Source of the DNA: Psychrobacter sp. LV10R520-6
GTDB taxonomy: Bacteria > Pseudomonadota > Gammaproteobacteria > Pseudomonadales > Moraxellaceae
Direction of reading: 5' to 3'
Length of the DNA: 64,000 bases
Assembly: GCF_900182925.1 (NCBI RefSeq)
Contig: NZ_LT900024.1
Location: 496,001-560,000, forward strand
A program made the translations under genes and the position numbers. The notes beneath the pieces were generated by a model. The model was not told where the DNA came from. It was given only the letters and a program-made list of their open reading frames with translations, and did not search any database. The number at the start of each line of letters is the position of its first letter. The stretch's first letter is position 1. Shown here one piece after another: positions 36,836-47,370 of this stretch.

Positions 36836-37807
36836 TTAAAGTTGATTATCTGCAGCTTTTAACTGCGCTTGTCCTATCCAATATCGGCTAAATTGATACG
36901 CTATACGCCCCGAACGTCCACCACGCTCTGATGCCCATTGTAGCGCATCGGCCCTAATATCTTCGGGCAATCCGTTATCATTAACCTCAGTATCAATGTT
37001 GCTATCAATACTATTATCAACAATGCTCTCTGTTATTTGCGCTTGTTGTAAGCTTAAATAATGTTGAACAATTTGCAAATAGGTCTGCTGGTTCATTGGA
37101 TAAAACGACAGCCATACGCCAAAGCGATCAGATAGTGATACAGTCTCATCAATAGTCTCATAAGGATTAACCTCATCAGTTTGACCATCATAAATATTGA
37201 CGTTATCTTTCATCAGCTGTGGCAGTAGATGACGGCGGTTACTGGTCGCATAGACCAATAGCTTGTCTTGTTCGGAGTCCAGTGAGCCATCAAGGACACT
37301 TTTTAGGGTATGGTAGCTCTCATCTTGACCGTTAAATGACAAGTCATCACAGTACACCACATAGCGGCAATTACAGTCAGCAGGTAAGGCGTTGATGGCC
37401 GCGCGAATCTTATCTAGCACGAGTAAGTCATCACGGGCAATCTCAATAATGCGCAGTCCTTCGCTATGATAGGCTTGTAGCAGGGCGCGAATCAGCGATG
37501 ATTTACCTGCGCCGCGTGTACCAGTCATCAACACGTGATTGGCCGGATAGCCTTTTAGGAACTGCCGCGTATTTTGTACCAGTTTCGATTTTTGCGTATC
37601 GATACCGTGCAAGTCATCTAAACTTAAAAATAAATTGACCACTAAGGGCTCTAAGTGACCAGTACGCCCACCAACCCAGCGATACGCCAGCTGCTCAGGG
37701 TCAATCTCAATAGTTGGGGTCACTTGCTGCTGTAAATACTGGCTGAGTAAATCCAGCAGTGGATCGGGCAGGGCGTAAGGGGATGATGGCTTAGATGAGG
37801 AAGACAT
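36836..37807 (-). CDS. DUF815-family AAA+ ATPase
   Basis: A 323-residue P-loop protein. The N-terminal part has YRWVGGRTGHLEPLV. It then shows Walker A GTRGAGKSS, the Walker B-like YVVYCDDLSFNGQDE, sensor 1 LVYATSNRRHLLPQ and the arginine-finger region SLSDRFGVWLSFYPMNQQTY. The pattern is that of the widespread DUF815 family, which has no established function. Polar insertion at about 260-285. It is divergently transcribed from the protein kinase gene, with 87 bp between starts, so they may share regulation. Confidence 0.85.
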   Translation of the reverse strand: MSSSSKPSSPYALPDPLLDLLSQYLQQQVTPTIEIDPEQLAYRWVGGRTGHLEPLVVNLFLSLDDLHGIDTQKSKLVQNTRQFLKGYPANHVLMTGTRGAGKSSLIRALLQAYHSEGLRIIEIARDDLLVLDKIRAAINALPADCNCRYVVYCDDLSFNGQDESYHTLKSVLDGSLDSEQDKLLVYATSNRRHLLPQLMKDNVNIYDGQTDEVNPYETIDETVSLSDRFGVWLSFYPMNQQTYLQIVQHYLSLQQAQITESIVDNSIDSNIDTEVNDNGLPEDIRADALQWASERGGRSGRIAYQFSRYWIGQAQLKAADNQL

Positions 37808-37894
37808 AATGGCTCTTAATTAATTTATCGTTAATAAAAAATAAAATTTATGTTTAATAGTTCGGTAGCGGCTTTATAAGGGTTTGACTGTACC

Positions 37895-38959
37895 ATGAAA
37901 AATAGTGCCAGTAATTCGTCCATAAAACAAGCCTCTAGCGCTCAACAGATTTTAAAAGAACAATCTGCCCTTCTATTACCGGCATTGACTACTGCGTTGG
38001 CAAAGTTGGGTTATGTTGAGATAGGCCAACAGCGTATTAGTCAGCAGGGAAATATTAAAACCAATAGCTATCAAGGCTTAACGCGCGCGCAGTACCCGAA
38101 ATTTGGTAGCGTCATTATTAAGTGGCAACTTAACTCTGATAGTAACCATGACCCATTCAATAATCTCAATCATGAAATAGCTGTTTTGACTGCCTTAAAT
38201 ACATCACAAAAAAATAAGAATAATACCGTACCTATATTAGCTATAGCACAGCCAGTATTGGCTTATGATACTTTGCAAATAGAGATCTTTAAACAGAAAC
38301 AACAGCTAACTATCCTGGTTGTGCCTTATTATAAAAATGGCAACTTGGCGCATTATTTACGCCAGCCATTAACAGATAAGCAAAAATATCAACTCATTTT
38401 TCAAGCCGCACATCTTATAGCCAATTTACATAAAATCGGTTGGCTACATAACGATATTAAACCCAGTAATATTCTGCTCAGTGAGCATCAAACATATTCT
38501 GCTGACAGTGAAATCGTAACGCCTAGTTTATTACTGACCGATTTTGCTTTAGCTGAACGTTTAGGTGAAGTAGCTAATAAATGCTTTGATCAAGAATGCT
38601 CGATAAATCCTGCTGGCACGCCCGCTTATCTCGCACCTGAACGCTGGCAAGGGCAAAATGCTACTGAGCAAAGTGATATCTATGCGTTTGGGATAATAAT
38701 CTATGAAGTTTTAACAGGCACGCGCCCGTTTGAAATAGCGGCGCAAAGTAGTGAGCCGCTAAAAGATTGGGCGATACAACATTGTCAAAAGCCCATTCCA
38801 TTACTGCCTATAGAATATCAACATTATCAGGCGATTATTGATAAGGCGTTGGCGAAACGGGTGGAGAGGCGGTATAAGAGTATGGAGGAAGTTTTGAGGG
38901 ATTTGGAGAAATTGTATGCTATAGCTAGTATAGCTCTTGCAAAATACCAGCCCACTTGA
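37895..38959 (+). CDS. Hanks-type serine/threonine protein kinase, cytoplasmic
   Basis: A 354-residue protein kinase without membrane segment or extracellular sensor domain. Visible are the ATP-binding Lys76 in VIIKWQL, the likely paired Glu94, the catalytic loop HNDIKPSN (185-192, Asp187, Lys189, Asn192), a DFG replaced by DFA (Asp216-Phe-Ala218), the APE-like APERW and DIYAFGIIIYEVLTGTRPF. The glycine-rich loop is weak (QQGNIKTNSYQGL). Catalytic residues are otherwise complete, so it could be active. No phosphatase or FHA partner lies next to it; its nearest neighbour is the divergent DUF815 ATPase. Substrates are unknown. Confidence 0.85.
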   Translation: MKNSASNSSIKQASSAQQILKEQSALLLPALTTALAKLGYVEIGQQRISQQGNIKTNSYQGLTRAQYPKFGSVIIKWQLNSDSNHDPFNNLNHEIAVLTALNTSQKNKNNTVPILAIAQPVLAYDTLQIEIFKQKQQLTILVVPYYKNGNLAHYLRQPLTDKQKYQLIFQAAHLIANLHKIGWLHNDIKPSNILLSEHQTYSADSEIVTPSLLLTDFALAERLGEVANKCFDQECSINPAGTPAYLAPERWQGQNATEQSDIYAFGIIIYEVLTGTRPFEIAAQSSEPLKDWAIQHCQKPIPLLPIEYQHYQAIIDKALAKRVERRYKSMEEVLRDLEKLYAIASIALAKYQPT

Positions 38960-39027
38960 GTGATAGGCATCTTTAAGTACTTACATCTAACATAGACCTT
39001 TAACAATGAAAAATCTAACCACAACGC

Positions 39028-40215
39028 TTAGCGTAATGCAGGAAAGCGTTGGATCATAAATATCATGAGTAGCAGCGCCACACTAGCGAAGGCAGCACCC
39101 ACGAATCCCACGCTCGACAGCGAGATATGGGTGACGGCATAGCCTCCGAGCAGAGCACCGGTACCAATGCCTAAATTAATCATACCAGAGAACATCGACA
39201 TCACTACGTCTTGAGCCTTTTCATCAATTATAATGACCTTAGCTTGGGTGCAAATCACCAGCAGCATGAGTGCGGCTCCCCAGAGTAAGGTAATCACACT
39301 CAGCGACCATATAGATTTAACCACCAACAACAGCGTGGCCATAGACAGTAACATCAGTACTGTAGATACCAACATTAGCTTCGTACTGGATTTATCACCC
39401 CAACGACTGAATATTACACTGCCAATCAGCCCAGCGCCACCGAATAGTAGCAGCACGAAGGTGACCAAGTTTTCGCTGATAGAACCGACCTGACGCATAT
39501 AGGGTTCGATATAAGAGTAAGCGGCGTAGTGGGCAGTAAAGACCACAAAGCAGAACAAATACAGGCAGACCAATAAGGGGTTTTTGAGTAATTCTGGTAC
39601 TTTTTTGACCGACCCATCAAACATACTTGGCAGGGTTGGCAATAGCTTTGCTTGTAGAACAAAAACTACAAAAGCAATCACACCAATGCCACCAAACGTG
39701 GTTCGCCAGCCAAACCATTGACCCACCAATCGTCCTATAGGAACACCCAGCACCATGGCCAATGATGTACCCGTAGCAAGGACACTAAGCGCCAGCGCCT
39801 TTTTACCTTCAGGGGCAACTCGCAGTATTATCGCCGCCGTAATTGACCAAAATATTGCATGTGATAAAGCAATACCAACTCGGCTGATTAGCAGTACTTG
39901 AAAACTCCACGCAAAAACCGACAGTACATGGCTGGCAATAAATACCACAAAAACGGCCAGTAGCAACCGTTTGCGCTCCAATTTACCGGTCAATAACATC
40001 AGCGGTAACGACATGGCAGCGACGATCCAGGCATAAAGCGTCAACATCCAACCCGTTTCTGCCGTGGTGATTGAAAAATCTTGGGCAATATCACTTAATA
40101 GCGCCACAGGGACGAATTCTGTGGTATTCACCACGAACGCACTGATGCCCATTAAGATCACTCTAAAATACTGAGTCCGCAGAGAGTCTGTACCCGCTTC
40201 GAGGTTGTGTTTCAT
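39028..40215 (-). CDS. MFS transporter, sugar-efflux (SotB) type
   Basis: About 395 residues from ATG 40215 (MKHNLEAG); the longer frame from 40293 adds 26 polar residues. It has twelve hydrophobic segments. Signature stretches are AFVVNTTEFVPVALLSDIA in helix 1 and LTGKLERKRLLL (the MFS loop 2-3 motif). SotB and related DHA1 members export sugars such as arabinose or IPTG, or small amphiphiles; the substrate here is not determinable. It is convergent with the kinase gene, only 68 bp away. Confidence 0.85.
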   Translation of the reverse strand: MKHNLEAGTDSLRTQYFRVILMGISAFVVNTTEFVPVALLSDIAQDFSITTAETGWMLTLYAWIVAAMSLPLMLLTGKLERKRLLLAVFVVFIASHVLSVFAWSFQVLLISRVGIALSHAIFWSITAAIILRVAPEGKKALALSVLATGTSLAMVLGVPIGRLVGQWFGWRTTFGGIGVIAFVVFVLQAKLLPTLPSMFDGSVKKVPELLKNPLLVCLYLFCFVVFTAHYAAYSYIEPYMRQVGSISENLVTFVLLLFGGAGLIGSVIFSRWGDKSSTKLMLVSTVLMLLSMATLLLVVKSIWSLSVITLLWGAALMLLVICTQAKVIIIDEKAQDVVMSMFSGMINLGIGTGALLGGYAVTHISLSSVGFVGAAFASVALLLMIFMIQRFPALR

Positions 40216-40304
40216 AAAATCCAATAAAAGATTAATAGTAGAAAGTAGAGAGGTAACATGCGGGTTAGTATGTTCAGAAGGTTTACTTATCAAATGACAA
40301 ACAC

Positions 40305-40331
40305 AAAAAAACCTGCTTAATAGCAGGTTTA
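40305..40331 (-). terminator. Terminator downstream of tRNA-Leu
   Basis: On the minus strand: AAACCTGC-tatt-aGCAGGTTT followed by TTTTTT (plus-strand A tract at 40303-40310). The stem is about nine base pairs. It lies about 70 bp after the tRNA. Confidence 0.8.
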
Positions 40332-40397
40332 ATTTGGTATATATATATAGTTTGAGACAAACGTTTAATTAAATAAACTCAAGTCACTATCGAAAAA

Positions 40398-40482
40398 TGG
40401 TGGGGCTGGAGAGACTCGAACTCTCACACCTTGCGGCGCTAGAACCTAAATCTAGTGCGTCTACCAATTCCGCCACAGCCCC
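40398..40482 (-). tRNA. tRNA-Leu (TAG)
   Basis: An 85-nt type II tRNA with a long variable arm, acceptor GGGGC.../GCCCC, anticodon stem CTAGA/TCTAG and loop TTTAGGT (anticodon TAG), T arm GAGTTCGAGTCTC and encoded CCA. It reads CUN leucine codons. Confidence 0.96.
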
Positions 40483-40569
40483 ATTGTCGTTACTCTATCA
40501 TCATTAATGTTTAAATTCAAACATCATTCAAATAGCTAACTGATTCGGTAGTGCGTCTCAGTGGTTGGC

Positions 40570-40597
40570 ATTATATAGAGTTTGAATGGTTTGGCAA
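40570..40597 (-). promoter_or_regulatory. Promoter of tRNA-Leu
   Basis: On the minus strand: TTGCCA (40597-40592), 16-nt spacer, TATAAT (40575-40570), about 90 bp before the tRNA. Confidence 0.8.
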
Positions 40598-40679
40598 GCC
40601 TTTTACACAATTATTTTTGAATTATTCGCATTTTTTTGTACTTAATTTTATAAATATCTGATATTGCTAATTTTTTATA

Positions 40680-42524
40680 TCAGTCTTTTTGCGTGTTTGG
40701 TTGCTCTTCTGCCTGACCTCCTGATATAGAAACATTCAGCTGCTGAAGCTTACGGGTCAGCGTATTGCGGCCCCAACCTAATAGATTGGCCGCGGCTATT
40801 TTTTTACCATCACTGTGATTAAGAGCAGCGATTAGTAATACGCGCTCAAACTCAGGCGCTGCTGTTTGCAAAATGTCCACTTCGCCTTTTTTTAGCGAAT
40901 GCTCAGCCCAATCTGCCAATGCTTGCTGCCAGTTTGGGTTAGCAGACGGATAGGGCAGCGAAGCTGTCGGTTGTGAATGCATTGTGCTATTTGCTCCTGC
41001 AACCTGCGGAATAGCTTGTGACGGTGCTTGAGTGTTATTTTGACCATCAGATTGTTGCATAAAGCTTTGATGACTATGGACATTGGTGTTTAGGGTTATA
41101 TTGGCATCAGCTAGCAACTCTGGCGGTAGATCCTCAGTTAATACGGTGTCACCAGTTGCCATGACCGTCAGCCATAAACAAACGTTTTCAAGTTGGCGAA
41201 CATTACCGCGCCAGTCAAAGGCTTGCATAATTTGTAGGGCATTGCGATGTAGTTGTTTGGGAGCAGTGTTCATTTGCTCGCCTGCACGCTGCATAAAGTG
41301 GGTAGTTAGTTCTGCAATGTCTTCGCGGCGTGCCCGTAGTGGCGGCAGGGGCAGACGAATGACATTAAGGCGATAAAATAAATCTTCACGGAACCTGCCT
41401 TGCTGTACGAGGTGCTCTAGGTTTTGATGCGTGGCCGCAATAATGCGTACATCGACTTTGACCGGCAGCTGACCGCCAACACGATAAAACTCGCCATTGG
41501 CCAATACTCGGAGTAATCGTGTCTGCGTGCTAAAGGGCATGTCACCAATTTCGTCTAAAAATAACGTACCGCCATTTGCCTGCTCAAATCGACCTTGTCT
41601 TTGCGTGGTTGCGCCTGTGAATGCGCCTTTTTCGTGGCCAAATAGCTCAGACTCAATTAAATCATGCGGAATGGCTGCCATATTCAGCGCAATGAAGGGT
41701 TGCTGTTTACGCGGTGAATGCTGATGTAAGGCGCTGGCAACCAGCTCTTTACCCGTACCTGACTCTCCGGTAATCAGAACCGTAATCGGTGAGTGAGCCA
41801 AGCGTCCAACCGCGCGAAAGACGGTTTGCATGGCTTGTGACTGGCCAATAATGCCGCTGGGATTGTTATTGGCATTGCTATTAGTTTGAATATTAGAACT
41901 GCTGGCTGGCTTGTTATTAGATCTAGGTTGGCTTTCTTTTTTTGCGTTAGCTTTTATCTTAGAATCTGGTGTTAGTTCAGTATCAGTATTAGTTGTTTTA
42001 TCATTCGTATTACCAGCTGGCTGATCATTAGTAGTTGGCTGCTTATTGATAGTGCTAGAGTTAATCGCTTTATAAATAGTTGCGACTGCATCATCTAAGT
42101 CAAAGGGCTTGGGCAAGTAGTCAAAAGCGCCCGTTTGATAGCTATTAATCGCTGAGGTCAGATCTGAATGAGCCGTCATAATAACGATGGGCAGATCAGG
42201 AAACTGCTTGTGTACCCAGTCACTGAACGATAGGCCATCCATTAGCGGCATGCGGATATCGGTTAAGATCACATCGGGTAGCTGGGAGGTGGGTTCGCGC
42301 TGCTGCAAGATATCGTTAAGACGCGTCCACGCTGCTTGTGCTTGCGTGAAGCTCACGACTTCAAGACCAGCATCGGCGAAGGTATCGGCTAATACCAAGC
42401 GTAGTGCCGCATCGTCATCGATGAGCCACAAGGTTGCGGGGTTTTCCCGAAGCACATTATCGCTAGTCGTTGTGGATAATTGGTGATTATTTTCAGAAGT
42501 AGGGTTAATGCTGTGGTCAGTCAT
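40680..42524 (-). CDS. ntrC: Nitrogen regulation response regulator NtrC
   Basis: A 614-residue sigma-54 activator: receiver domain about 31-150 with Asp89 in LTDIRMP and the Lys in YLPKPFD; an Asn/Thr/Lys-rich linker of about 75 residues; AAA+ domain with Walker A GESGTGKE (253-260), the sigma-54-contacting GAFTGAT loop (300-305) and Walker B GTLFLDEIGDM; a second Gln/Asn-rich linker; and a C-terminal Fis-type helix-turn-helix AAANLLGWGRNTLTRKLQQL. It would switch on nitrogen-limitation genes after phosphorylation by NtrB, encoded just upstream. It is longer than the usual 470 residues because of the two low-complexity linkers. Confidence 0.95.
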   Translation of the reverse strand: MTDHSINPTSENNHQLSTTTSDNVLRENPATLWLIDDDAALRLVLADTFADAGLEVVSFTQAQAAWTRLNDILQQREPTSQLPDVILTDIRMPLMDGLSFSDWVHKQFPDLPIVIMTAHSDLTSAINSYQTGAFDYLPKPFDLDDAVATIYKAINSSTINKQPTTNDQPAGNTNDKTTNTDTELTPDSKIKANAKKESQPRSNNKPASSSNIQTNSNANNNPSGIIGQSQAMQTVFRAVGRLAHSPITVLITGESGTGKELVASALHQHSPRKQQPFIALNMAAIPHDLIESELFGHEKGAFTGATTQRQGRFEQANGGTLFLDEIGDMPFSTQTRLLRVLANGEFYRVGGQLPVKVDVRIIAATHQNLEHLVQQGRFREDLFYRLNVIRLPLPPLRARREDIAELTTHFMQRAGEQMNTAPKQLHRNALQIMQAFDWRGNVRQLENVCLWLTVMATGDTVLTEDLPPELLADANITLNTNVHSHQSFMQQSDGQNNTQAPSQAIPQVAGANSTMHSQPTASLPYPSANPNWQQALADWAEHSLKKGEVDILQTAAPEFERVLLIAALNHSDGKKIAAANLLGWGRNTLTRKLQQLNVSISGGQAEEQPNTQKD

Positions 42525-42588
42525 ATCTAAGCCTTAATGAGCTGTTAAGTCGGAGCTATTATTTAAAACTATAATTTAAAAGCCGCAT

Positions 42589-43950
42589 TTAAGCGGTAGG
42601 TGCTGGCTGGCTAAATGGTAAATACACTGTAAAGCGCGTCTGACCGCTGACTGAGCTGACGTCAATCATACCATGATGTCGGTTGATAATATCTTGCACG
42701 ATTGCCAATCCTAAGCCTGTTCCTGACGCACGGCTAGTCACCATGGGAAAGAATATCTGTCCGATAAGCAATGGGTCTATACCGCTACCATTATCAGTGA
42801 TAGAGATTTGCAGGACTTGTTTGTGCTGCTGGCTACCAATGGTATGTTGAAAGGCGACTCGCGTTTGAATATGCAGCTTCGGCTGGTAGTTGCTGTCTGT
42901 TTGATAGTTATTGTTGTTCTTGACAAGGTTAGTCTGGGCAGGTGTGCTCTGAGCCATAAGTTCTTGCTGATATTCAGCCATTGATTCACAAGCATTATTG
43001 ACCAGGTTTAAAAACACTTGAATTAATTGGTCTTTATCTGCGTTCAGCTCAGGCAATGATAAGTCATAGTCGCGCTCTAACGCAACTCTCGGGTACTGGC
43101 TGAGCACCAGTGTCAAAACGTGCTCAATGGGCTCATGAATATTCATCATTTGCCATTTTGGTAATTGATTGGAGCCAAGCAATTGACCGATAAGTTGGGT
43201 CAAGCGATCAGTCTCTGAAATAATGATATCGGTATAAGTGCGTAGTTTTTTTACGGTTGCTTGAAGGTTTTGATCCGTATTTGAGCTGGCGATAACAGTA
43301 GAGGTTGTAGGCATAGCAAAGTCACCAAACTTGACAAACTGTCGTTGTAACAGTTGTGCGGCCCCGCGAATGCCAGCCAGCGGATTTTTAATCTCATGAG
43401 CGACAGAGCGGAGCATGTGACGGGCAACGCTATATTGTTGTTGCCGTTGCTCCTCCTCTGAGATACGACTTTGGCGGTCTTTACCCCACATCTCGATGAT
43501 AAAATAAGCCTGCTGCTGGTAGATGACGGGGGTTACGCTATAGTCAATGGACAACACTGCGCCACCGTTCAGCTGCGGGTTTATCGTATGGTCATGGTCA
43601 ATAAAGGGCTGCTGATATTGCTTTGCTTGATTAAAGCGTTCGGTTAAAGTGCAGGTTTTATACCCATTAGCTAGCCTATCTTTATCTTTTTGCTCATTTA
43701 AATGGTCGTTATTTAGACTGTCGCTATCTATAATATTAGCGTTTTTTAGTGGTAATTCTTCAGGTGCGAGCAGTGCCAATATAGACTGATTTAATAATCG
43801 TACACGGCTGATCGCCAGTAACTGTTCAGCTTGGGCATTTAACCATATGATGGACAGATCATCATTGACCAATAAGATAGCGGTAAATAAATGTTGTGAC
43901 ATAAAGGCTAAGTCAGGAGTCGATTTAAAGGTTATGGGATCAGCTGTCAT
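42589..43950 (-). CDS. ntrB: Nitrogen regulation sensor kinase NtrB
   Basis: A 453-residue soluble histidine kinase: N-terminal PAS-like domain (LFTAILLVNDDLSIIWLNAQ), His185 in SVAHEIKNPLAGIRGAAQ, N box FLNLVNNACES, and ATP-lid motifs ITDNGSGI and GTGLGLAIVQDI. There is no membrane segment, as expected for NtrB, which senses the PII protein. Insertions (about 70-100 and 335-360) make it longer than the 350-residue enterobacterial protein. It lies 64 bp before ntrC in the same direction; glnA is not adjacent in this window. Confidence 0.93.
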   Translation of the reverse strand: MTADPITFKSTPDLAFMSQHLFTAILLVNDDLSIIWLNAQAEQLLAISRVRLLNQSILALLAPEELPLKNANIIDSDSLNNDHLNEQKDKDRLANGYKTCTLTERFNQAKQYQQPFIDHDHTINPQLNGGAVLSIDYSVTPVIYQQQAYFIIEMWGKDRQSRISEEEQRQQQYSVARHMLRSVAHEIKNPLAGIRGAAQLLQRQFVKFGDFAMPTTSTVIASSNTDQNLQATVKKLRTYTDIIISETDRLTQLIGQLLGSNQLPKWQMMNIHEPIEHVLTLVLSQYPRVALERDYDLSLPELNADKDQLIQVFLNLVNNACESMAEYQQELMAQSTPAQTNLVKNNNNYQTDSNYQPKLHIQTRVAFQHTIGSQQHKQVLQISITDNGSGIDPLLIGQIFFPMVTSRASGTGLGLAIVQDIINRHHGMIDVSSVSGQTRFTVYLPFSQPAPTA

Positions 43951-44085
43951 TGTAAACGCCTCATTGATGAGTAGATGCAGCGTAATATTTAACCATAAAT
44001 CAACACATTAGCGCGTCAAAACTGGTGATTCTCACAAAAAAAACGTACAATGCGCTGAGCCAATTTATCTCTAGCAAGGTCAGCC

Positions 44086-45663
44086 ATGCCCAAAACTTCT
44101 ACCCAACCAGTCAATACCAACATAGCAACAGCGCTTTCAGCTTCAACAACGCCAAAAGATACTGCTACTATGTTCAATCCTGCGCAAACTCCAACGCTAT
44201 CAGAGCAAAATACGACAGATAGTGTCCAGCCTTACCACCATAAAGCCAATCACAATCAAAACCGCAGCATCGCACAAAGTAGTGATGCAACTACCAGTGC
44301 GACAGCTTCTAGCCCGGCAACGGCCGCGCCAAAGATTGGTTTTGTGTCGCTTGGTTGCCCTAAAGCGTTGGTCGATAGTGAGCGTATTATTACTGAATTA
44401 AGCCGCGATGGCTATCAGGTCGCGAGCGACTATGAGGGCGCAGATTTAGTGGTAGTCAATACTTGCGGCTTTATTGAATCAGCCGTACAAGAGTCGCTAG
44501 ATGCGATAGGGGAAGCCATCAGTAAGAATGGCAAAGTTATCGTCACCGGTTGCTTGGGTAAAGAGGCAGATAAAATCCGCACGATGCATCCTGCCGTATT
44601 GGCAGTGACCGGCGCGCACGCTTATGATGAAGTGATTAGAGCGGTCGCGTTGCATGTTCCTAAGCCGGATCGCAGTACCGATAAAGATTATAATCCTAAG
44701 ATAGATTTGATTAATGAGGCGGGTATTAAATTAACGCCCAGTCATTATGCCTATTTAAAGATTTCAGAAGGCTGTAATCATCACTGCACGTTTTGTATTA
44801 TTCCAAGTATGCGCGGGAAATTGGTCTCGCGCCCGATTGATAGTGTGATGAACGAAGCAATGGCGCTCAAGAACGCTGGGGTCAAAGAGCTGCTGATTAT
44901 CTCGCAAGATACCTCTGCCTATGGGCTGGATATCAAGTATAAAACCAGTTTCTGGAATGGTATGCCTCTCAAGTCTAAATTTTATGACTTATGCCAAGCG
45001 CTAAATCAATTAGGCATCTGGGTGCGTCTGCATTACGTTTACCCGTATCCACATGTGGATAAAGTGGTTGAACTCATGGGCGAAAAGAAGCTTTTGCCTT
45101 ACCTCGATATTCCATTTCAACATGCCAGTCATAGCGTCCTAAAGGCGATGAAACGCCCAGCCCATAGCGAAAATACCTTAGCGCGTATTCACGCTTGGCG
45201 CGCGATTTGTCCTGATATCGTGATTCGCTCAACGTTTATAGTCGGCTTCCCTGGTGAAACCGAAGAAGATTTCCAATGTTTGCTAGATTGGTTAGTTGAA
45301 GCGCGCCTTGATCGAGTGGGCGCTTTTACTTATTCAGAGGTTGAAGGCGCAGTTGCTAATGACTTGTCCAATCCAGTGCCTGAAGAAATTAAACAATCTC
45401 GTTATGAGCGTTTCATGGCGTTACAGCAACAGATATCCGCGCAAAAGCTGCAAGAGAAAATTGGTAAGACCTTAACGGTATTAGTTGATGAGATTGATAG
45501 CGAAGAGAATATCGCTATTTGTCGCAGCTATGCGGATGCGCCAGAAATTGACGGTCATGTCTATGTGGATGATATTACTCCCGCGGTACAAGTGGGACAA
45601 TTTTTGACGGTTACTATTGATGATGCTAGCGAATATGACTTATTTGCTAGTTACAATCAGTAA
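44086..45663 (+). CDS. rimO: Ribosomal protein S12 methylthiotransferase
   Basis: A 525-residue radical-SAM methylthiotransferase that modifies Asp89 (E. coli numbering) of ribosomal protein S12. The N-terminal iron-sulfur domain starts [18 protein letters not shown] (Cys91) and includes VVNTCGFI and VTGCLG. The radical-SAM cluster motif is [15 protein letters not shown], and the C-terminal TRAM domain ends [19 protein letters not shown]. The first 82 residues are a Thr/Ser/Asn-rich extension absent from the 440-residue norm, so an internal start is possible, although no in-frame ATG near the domain edge is obvious. It is divergent from ntrB. Confidence 0.95.
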   Translation: MPKTSTQPVNTNIATALSASTTPKDTATMFNPAQTPTLSEQNTTDSVQPYHHKANHNQNRSIAQSSDATTSATASSPATAAPKIGFVSLGCPKALVDSERIITELSRDGYQVASDYEGADLVVVNTCGFIESAVQESLDAIGEAISKNGKVIVTGCLGKEADKIRTMHPAVLAVTGAHAYDEVIRAVALHVPKPDRSTDKDYNPKIDLINEAGIKLTPSHYAYLKISEGCNHHCTFCIIPSMRGKLVSRPIDSVMNEAMALKNAGVKELLIISQDTSAYGLDIKYKTSFWNGMPLKSKFYDLCQALNQLGIWVRLHYVYPYPHVDKVVELMGEKKLLPYLDIPFQHASHSVLKAMKRPAHSENTLARIHAWRAICPDIVIRSTFIVGFPGETEEDFQCLLDWLVEARLDRVGAFTYSEVEGAVANDLSNPVPEEIKQSRYERFMALQQQISAQKLQEKIGKTLTVLVDEIDSEENIAICRSYADAPEIDGHVYVDDITPAVQVGQFLTVTIDDASEYDLFASYNQ

Positions 45664-45757
45664 AGAAATATAACCATTAGAGAAATATGATTACTATAAA
45701 AATATAGCCATTAAAGTATAACCATTATATGAGCAGACTCGCAATTCAATGTAAAGA

Positions 45758-45788
45758 TTGCCCAATAGTGGGCAGTTTTTGCTACAAT
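45758..45788 (+). promoter_or_regulatory. Hairpin/promoter region between rimO and pyrH
   Basis: TGCCCA-atag-TGGGCA followed by GTTTTT (45759-45780) could terminate rimO. The same stretch supplies TTGCCC and, 19 nt later, TACAAT (45783-45788), a possible pyrH promoter. The sequence supports either reading. Confidence 0.45.
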
Positions 45789-45905
45789 TAGCGAAATTTA
45801 ACCTTTTTAGCAGGTCTTGGTCTATAGGCTAACTCTATTTGTGTTTTAACGATTTCTATTTGTATATTAATGACAATTACAATTCAATGATAACAAGGTG
45901 ACCCC

Positions 45906-46631
45906 ATGTCTGATAAAAATCCCCGTTACTCTCGTATATTGCTCAAACTCTCAGGCGAAGCCTTAGCTGGCGGTAAAGATATGGGCATTGATACTGAAGT
46001 ACTAGACAAGATGAGCTTGTCTATCGCGCACCTGCGGGGTCTTGGAGTGCAAGTCGGCATCGTAGTCGGCGGTGGTAACTTATATCGCGGCGCGCAGCTA
46101 CAAAAAGAAGGCCTAGTCGGCCGTGTTACCGGTGATCAGATGGGCATGCTAGCGACCGTCATGAATGGTCTGGCAATGCGTGATGCGCTTGAGCGCCGTA
46201 ATATCAAAACGCGCTTGATGTCCGCCTTACCAATAGGGGAAGTGACCGAAAGCTATAGTAGCCGTAACGCTATTCGCTATCTTAAAAATGGCGAAGTTTG
46301 TATCTTTGTCGCAGGTACCGGTAATCCGTTCTTTACCACCGATACCGCTGCTTGTCTGCGCGGCATTGAGATTGAAGCAGGCTTGATTCTTAAAGCGACC
46401 AAAGTTGATGGGGTTTATGACAAAGATCCAAGCTTGCATGCTGATGCGGTCAAATATGATGGCCTGACATTTGATGAAGTGTTAGAGCAAAAATTGGGTG
46501 TGATGGATTTGACTGCCATTGCCTTATGCCGCGAACACAACGTGCCGTTACAAGTTTTTGATATGACCAAGCCCAATGCATTGTTGAATGTCATTATGGG
46601 TGAAAACGAAGGCACACGCGTTTATCATTGA
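45906..46631 (+). CDS. pyrH: UMP kinase
   Basis: A 241-residue amino-acid-kinase-fold UMP kinase. It shows [20 protein letters not shown] at the N-terminus, the glycine loop [19 protein letters not shown]-like [37 protein letters not shown] and the [13 protein letters not shown] loop. It makes UDP for RNA, sugar nucleotides and peptidoglycan and is usually GTP-activated and UTP-inhibited. Length and motifs are standard. It is followed 89 bp later by frr in the same direction. Confidence 0.97.
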   Translation: MSDKNPRYSRILLKLSGEALAGGKDMGIDTEVLDKMSLSIAHLRGLGVQVGIVVGGGNLYRGAQLQKEGLVGRVTGDQMGMLATVMNGLAMRDALERRNIKTRLMSALPIGEVTESYSSRNAIRYLKNGEVCIFVAGTGNPFFTTDTAACLRGIEIEAGLILKATKVDGVYDKDPSLHADAVKYDGLTFDEVLEQKLGVMDLTAIALCREHNVPLQVFDMTKPNALLNVIMGENEGTRVYH

Positions 46632-46720
46632 TGCCACGCTATAATTTGTGATAAAAAATCAACCTCCATTAACACCGAACAGTAATGAATATTATCGGGA
46701 ACGATAAATAAGGACACGTA

Positions 46721-47275
46721 ATGATTAAAGAGATTAAGCAAGACGGCGAAGCGCGTATGCAAAAAACGTTAGAAGCGCTTGAAAGTACCTTTAGTAAAGT
46801 TCGTACTGGGCGCGCGCATCCAGGCATGCTGTCAGGCGTGATGGTTAGTTACTATGGTTCAGATACACCGCTAAACCAAGTCGCTAGCGTCAACGTTGAA
46901 GACTCACGCACGCTATTAGTACAACCATTCGACCGCACTATGGTACAAGCGATAGATAAAGCCATTCGTGAAGCAGATTTGGGTTTGAACCCCATGACTG
47001 CGGACGTTATCCGTGTACCTATGCCAGCCTTGACAGAAGAAACCCGCCGCGATATGCAAAAGCTAGCACGTGGTGAGGCCGAAAACAGTCGGGTTTCTAT
47101 CCGTAATATCCGCCGAGATATGATGAATAATATCAAGGACCTAGCCAAAGAAAAAGAAATCTCAGAAGACGATGAACATCGTGCTAGTGATGATATCCAA
47201 AAAATTACGGATAAGTTTATCGAAACCATCGATAGCCGTCTGAGTAAAAAAGAAACTGATTTGATGGCAGTATAA
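46721..47275 (+). CDS. frr: Ribosome recycling factor
   Basis: A 184-residue RRF with domain I helices ([22 protein letters not shown]) and domain [17 protein letters not shown]. The C-terminal helix region is [25 protein letters not shown]. It splits post-termination ribosomes with EF-G. The length is typical. It is preceded by AAGGA. The normal neighbour uppS lies 464 bp downstream because of an inserted MITE. Confidence 0.97.
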   Translation: MIKEIKQDGEARMQKTLEALESTFSKVRTGRAHPGMLSGVMVSYYGSDTPLNQVASVNVEDSRTLLVQPFDRTMVQAIDKAIREADLGLNPMTADVIRVPMPALTEETRRDMQKLARGEAENSRVSIRNIRRDMMNNIKDLAKEKEISEDDEHRASDDIQKITDKFIETIDSRLSKKETDLMAV

Positions 47276-47370
47276 GCAGTCACTTTATTTCTGTCATAAT
47301 TTTTAAGCGGATGGCCAGTAGTGTGATGCTATTGGCTGTTTGTCGTTGCGACATTTAGATTGGATAACTA

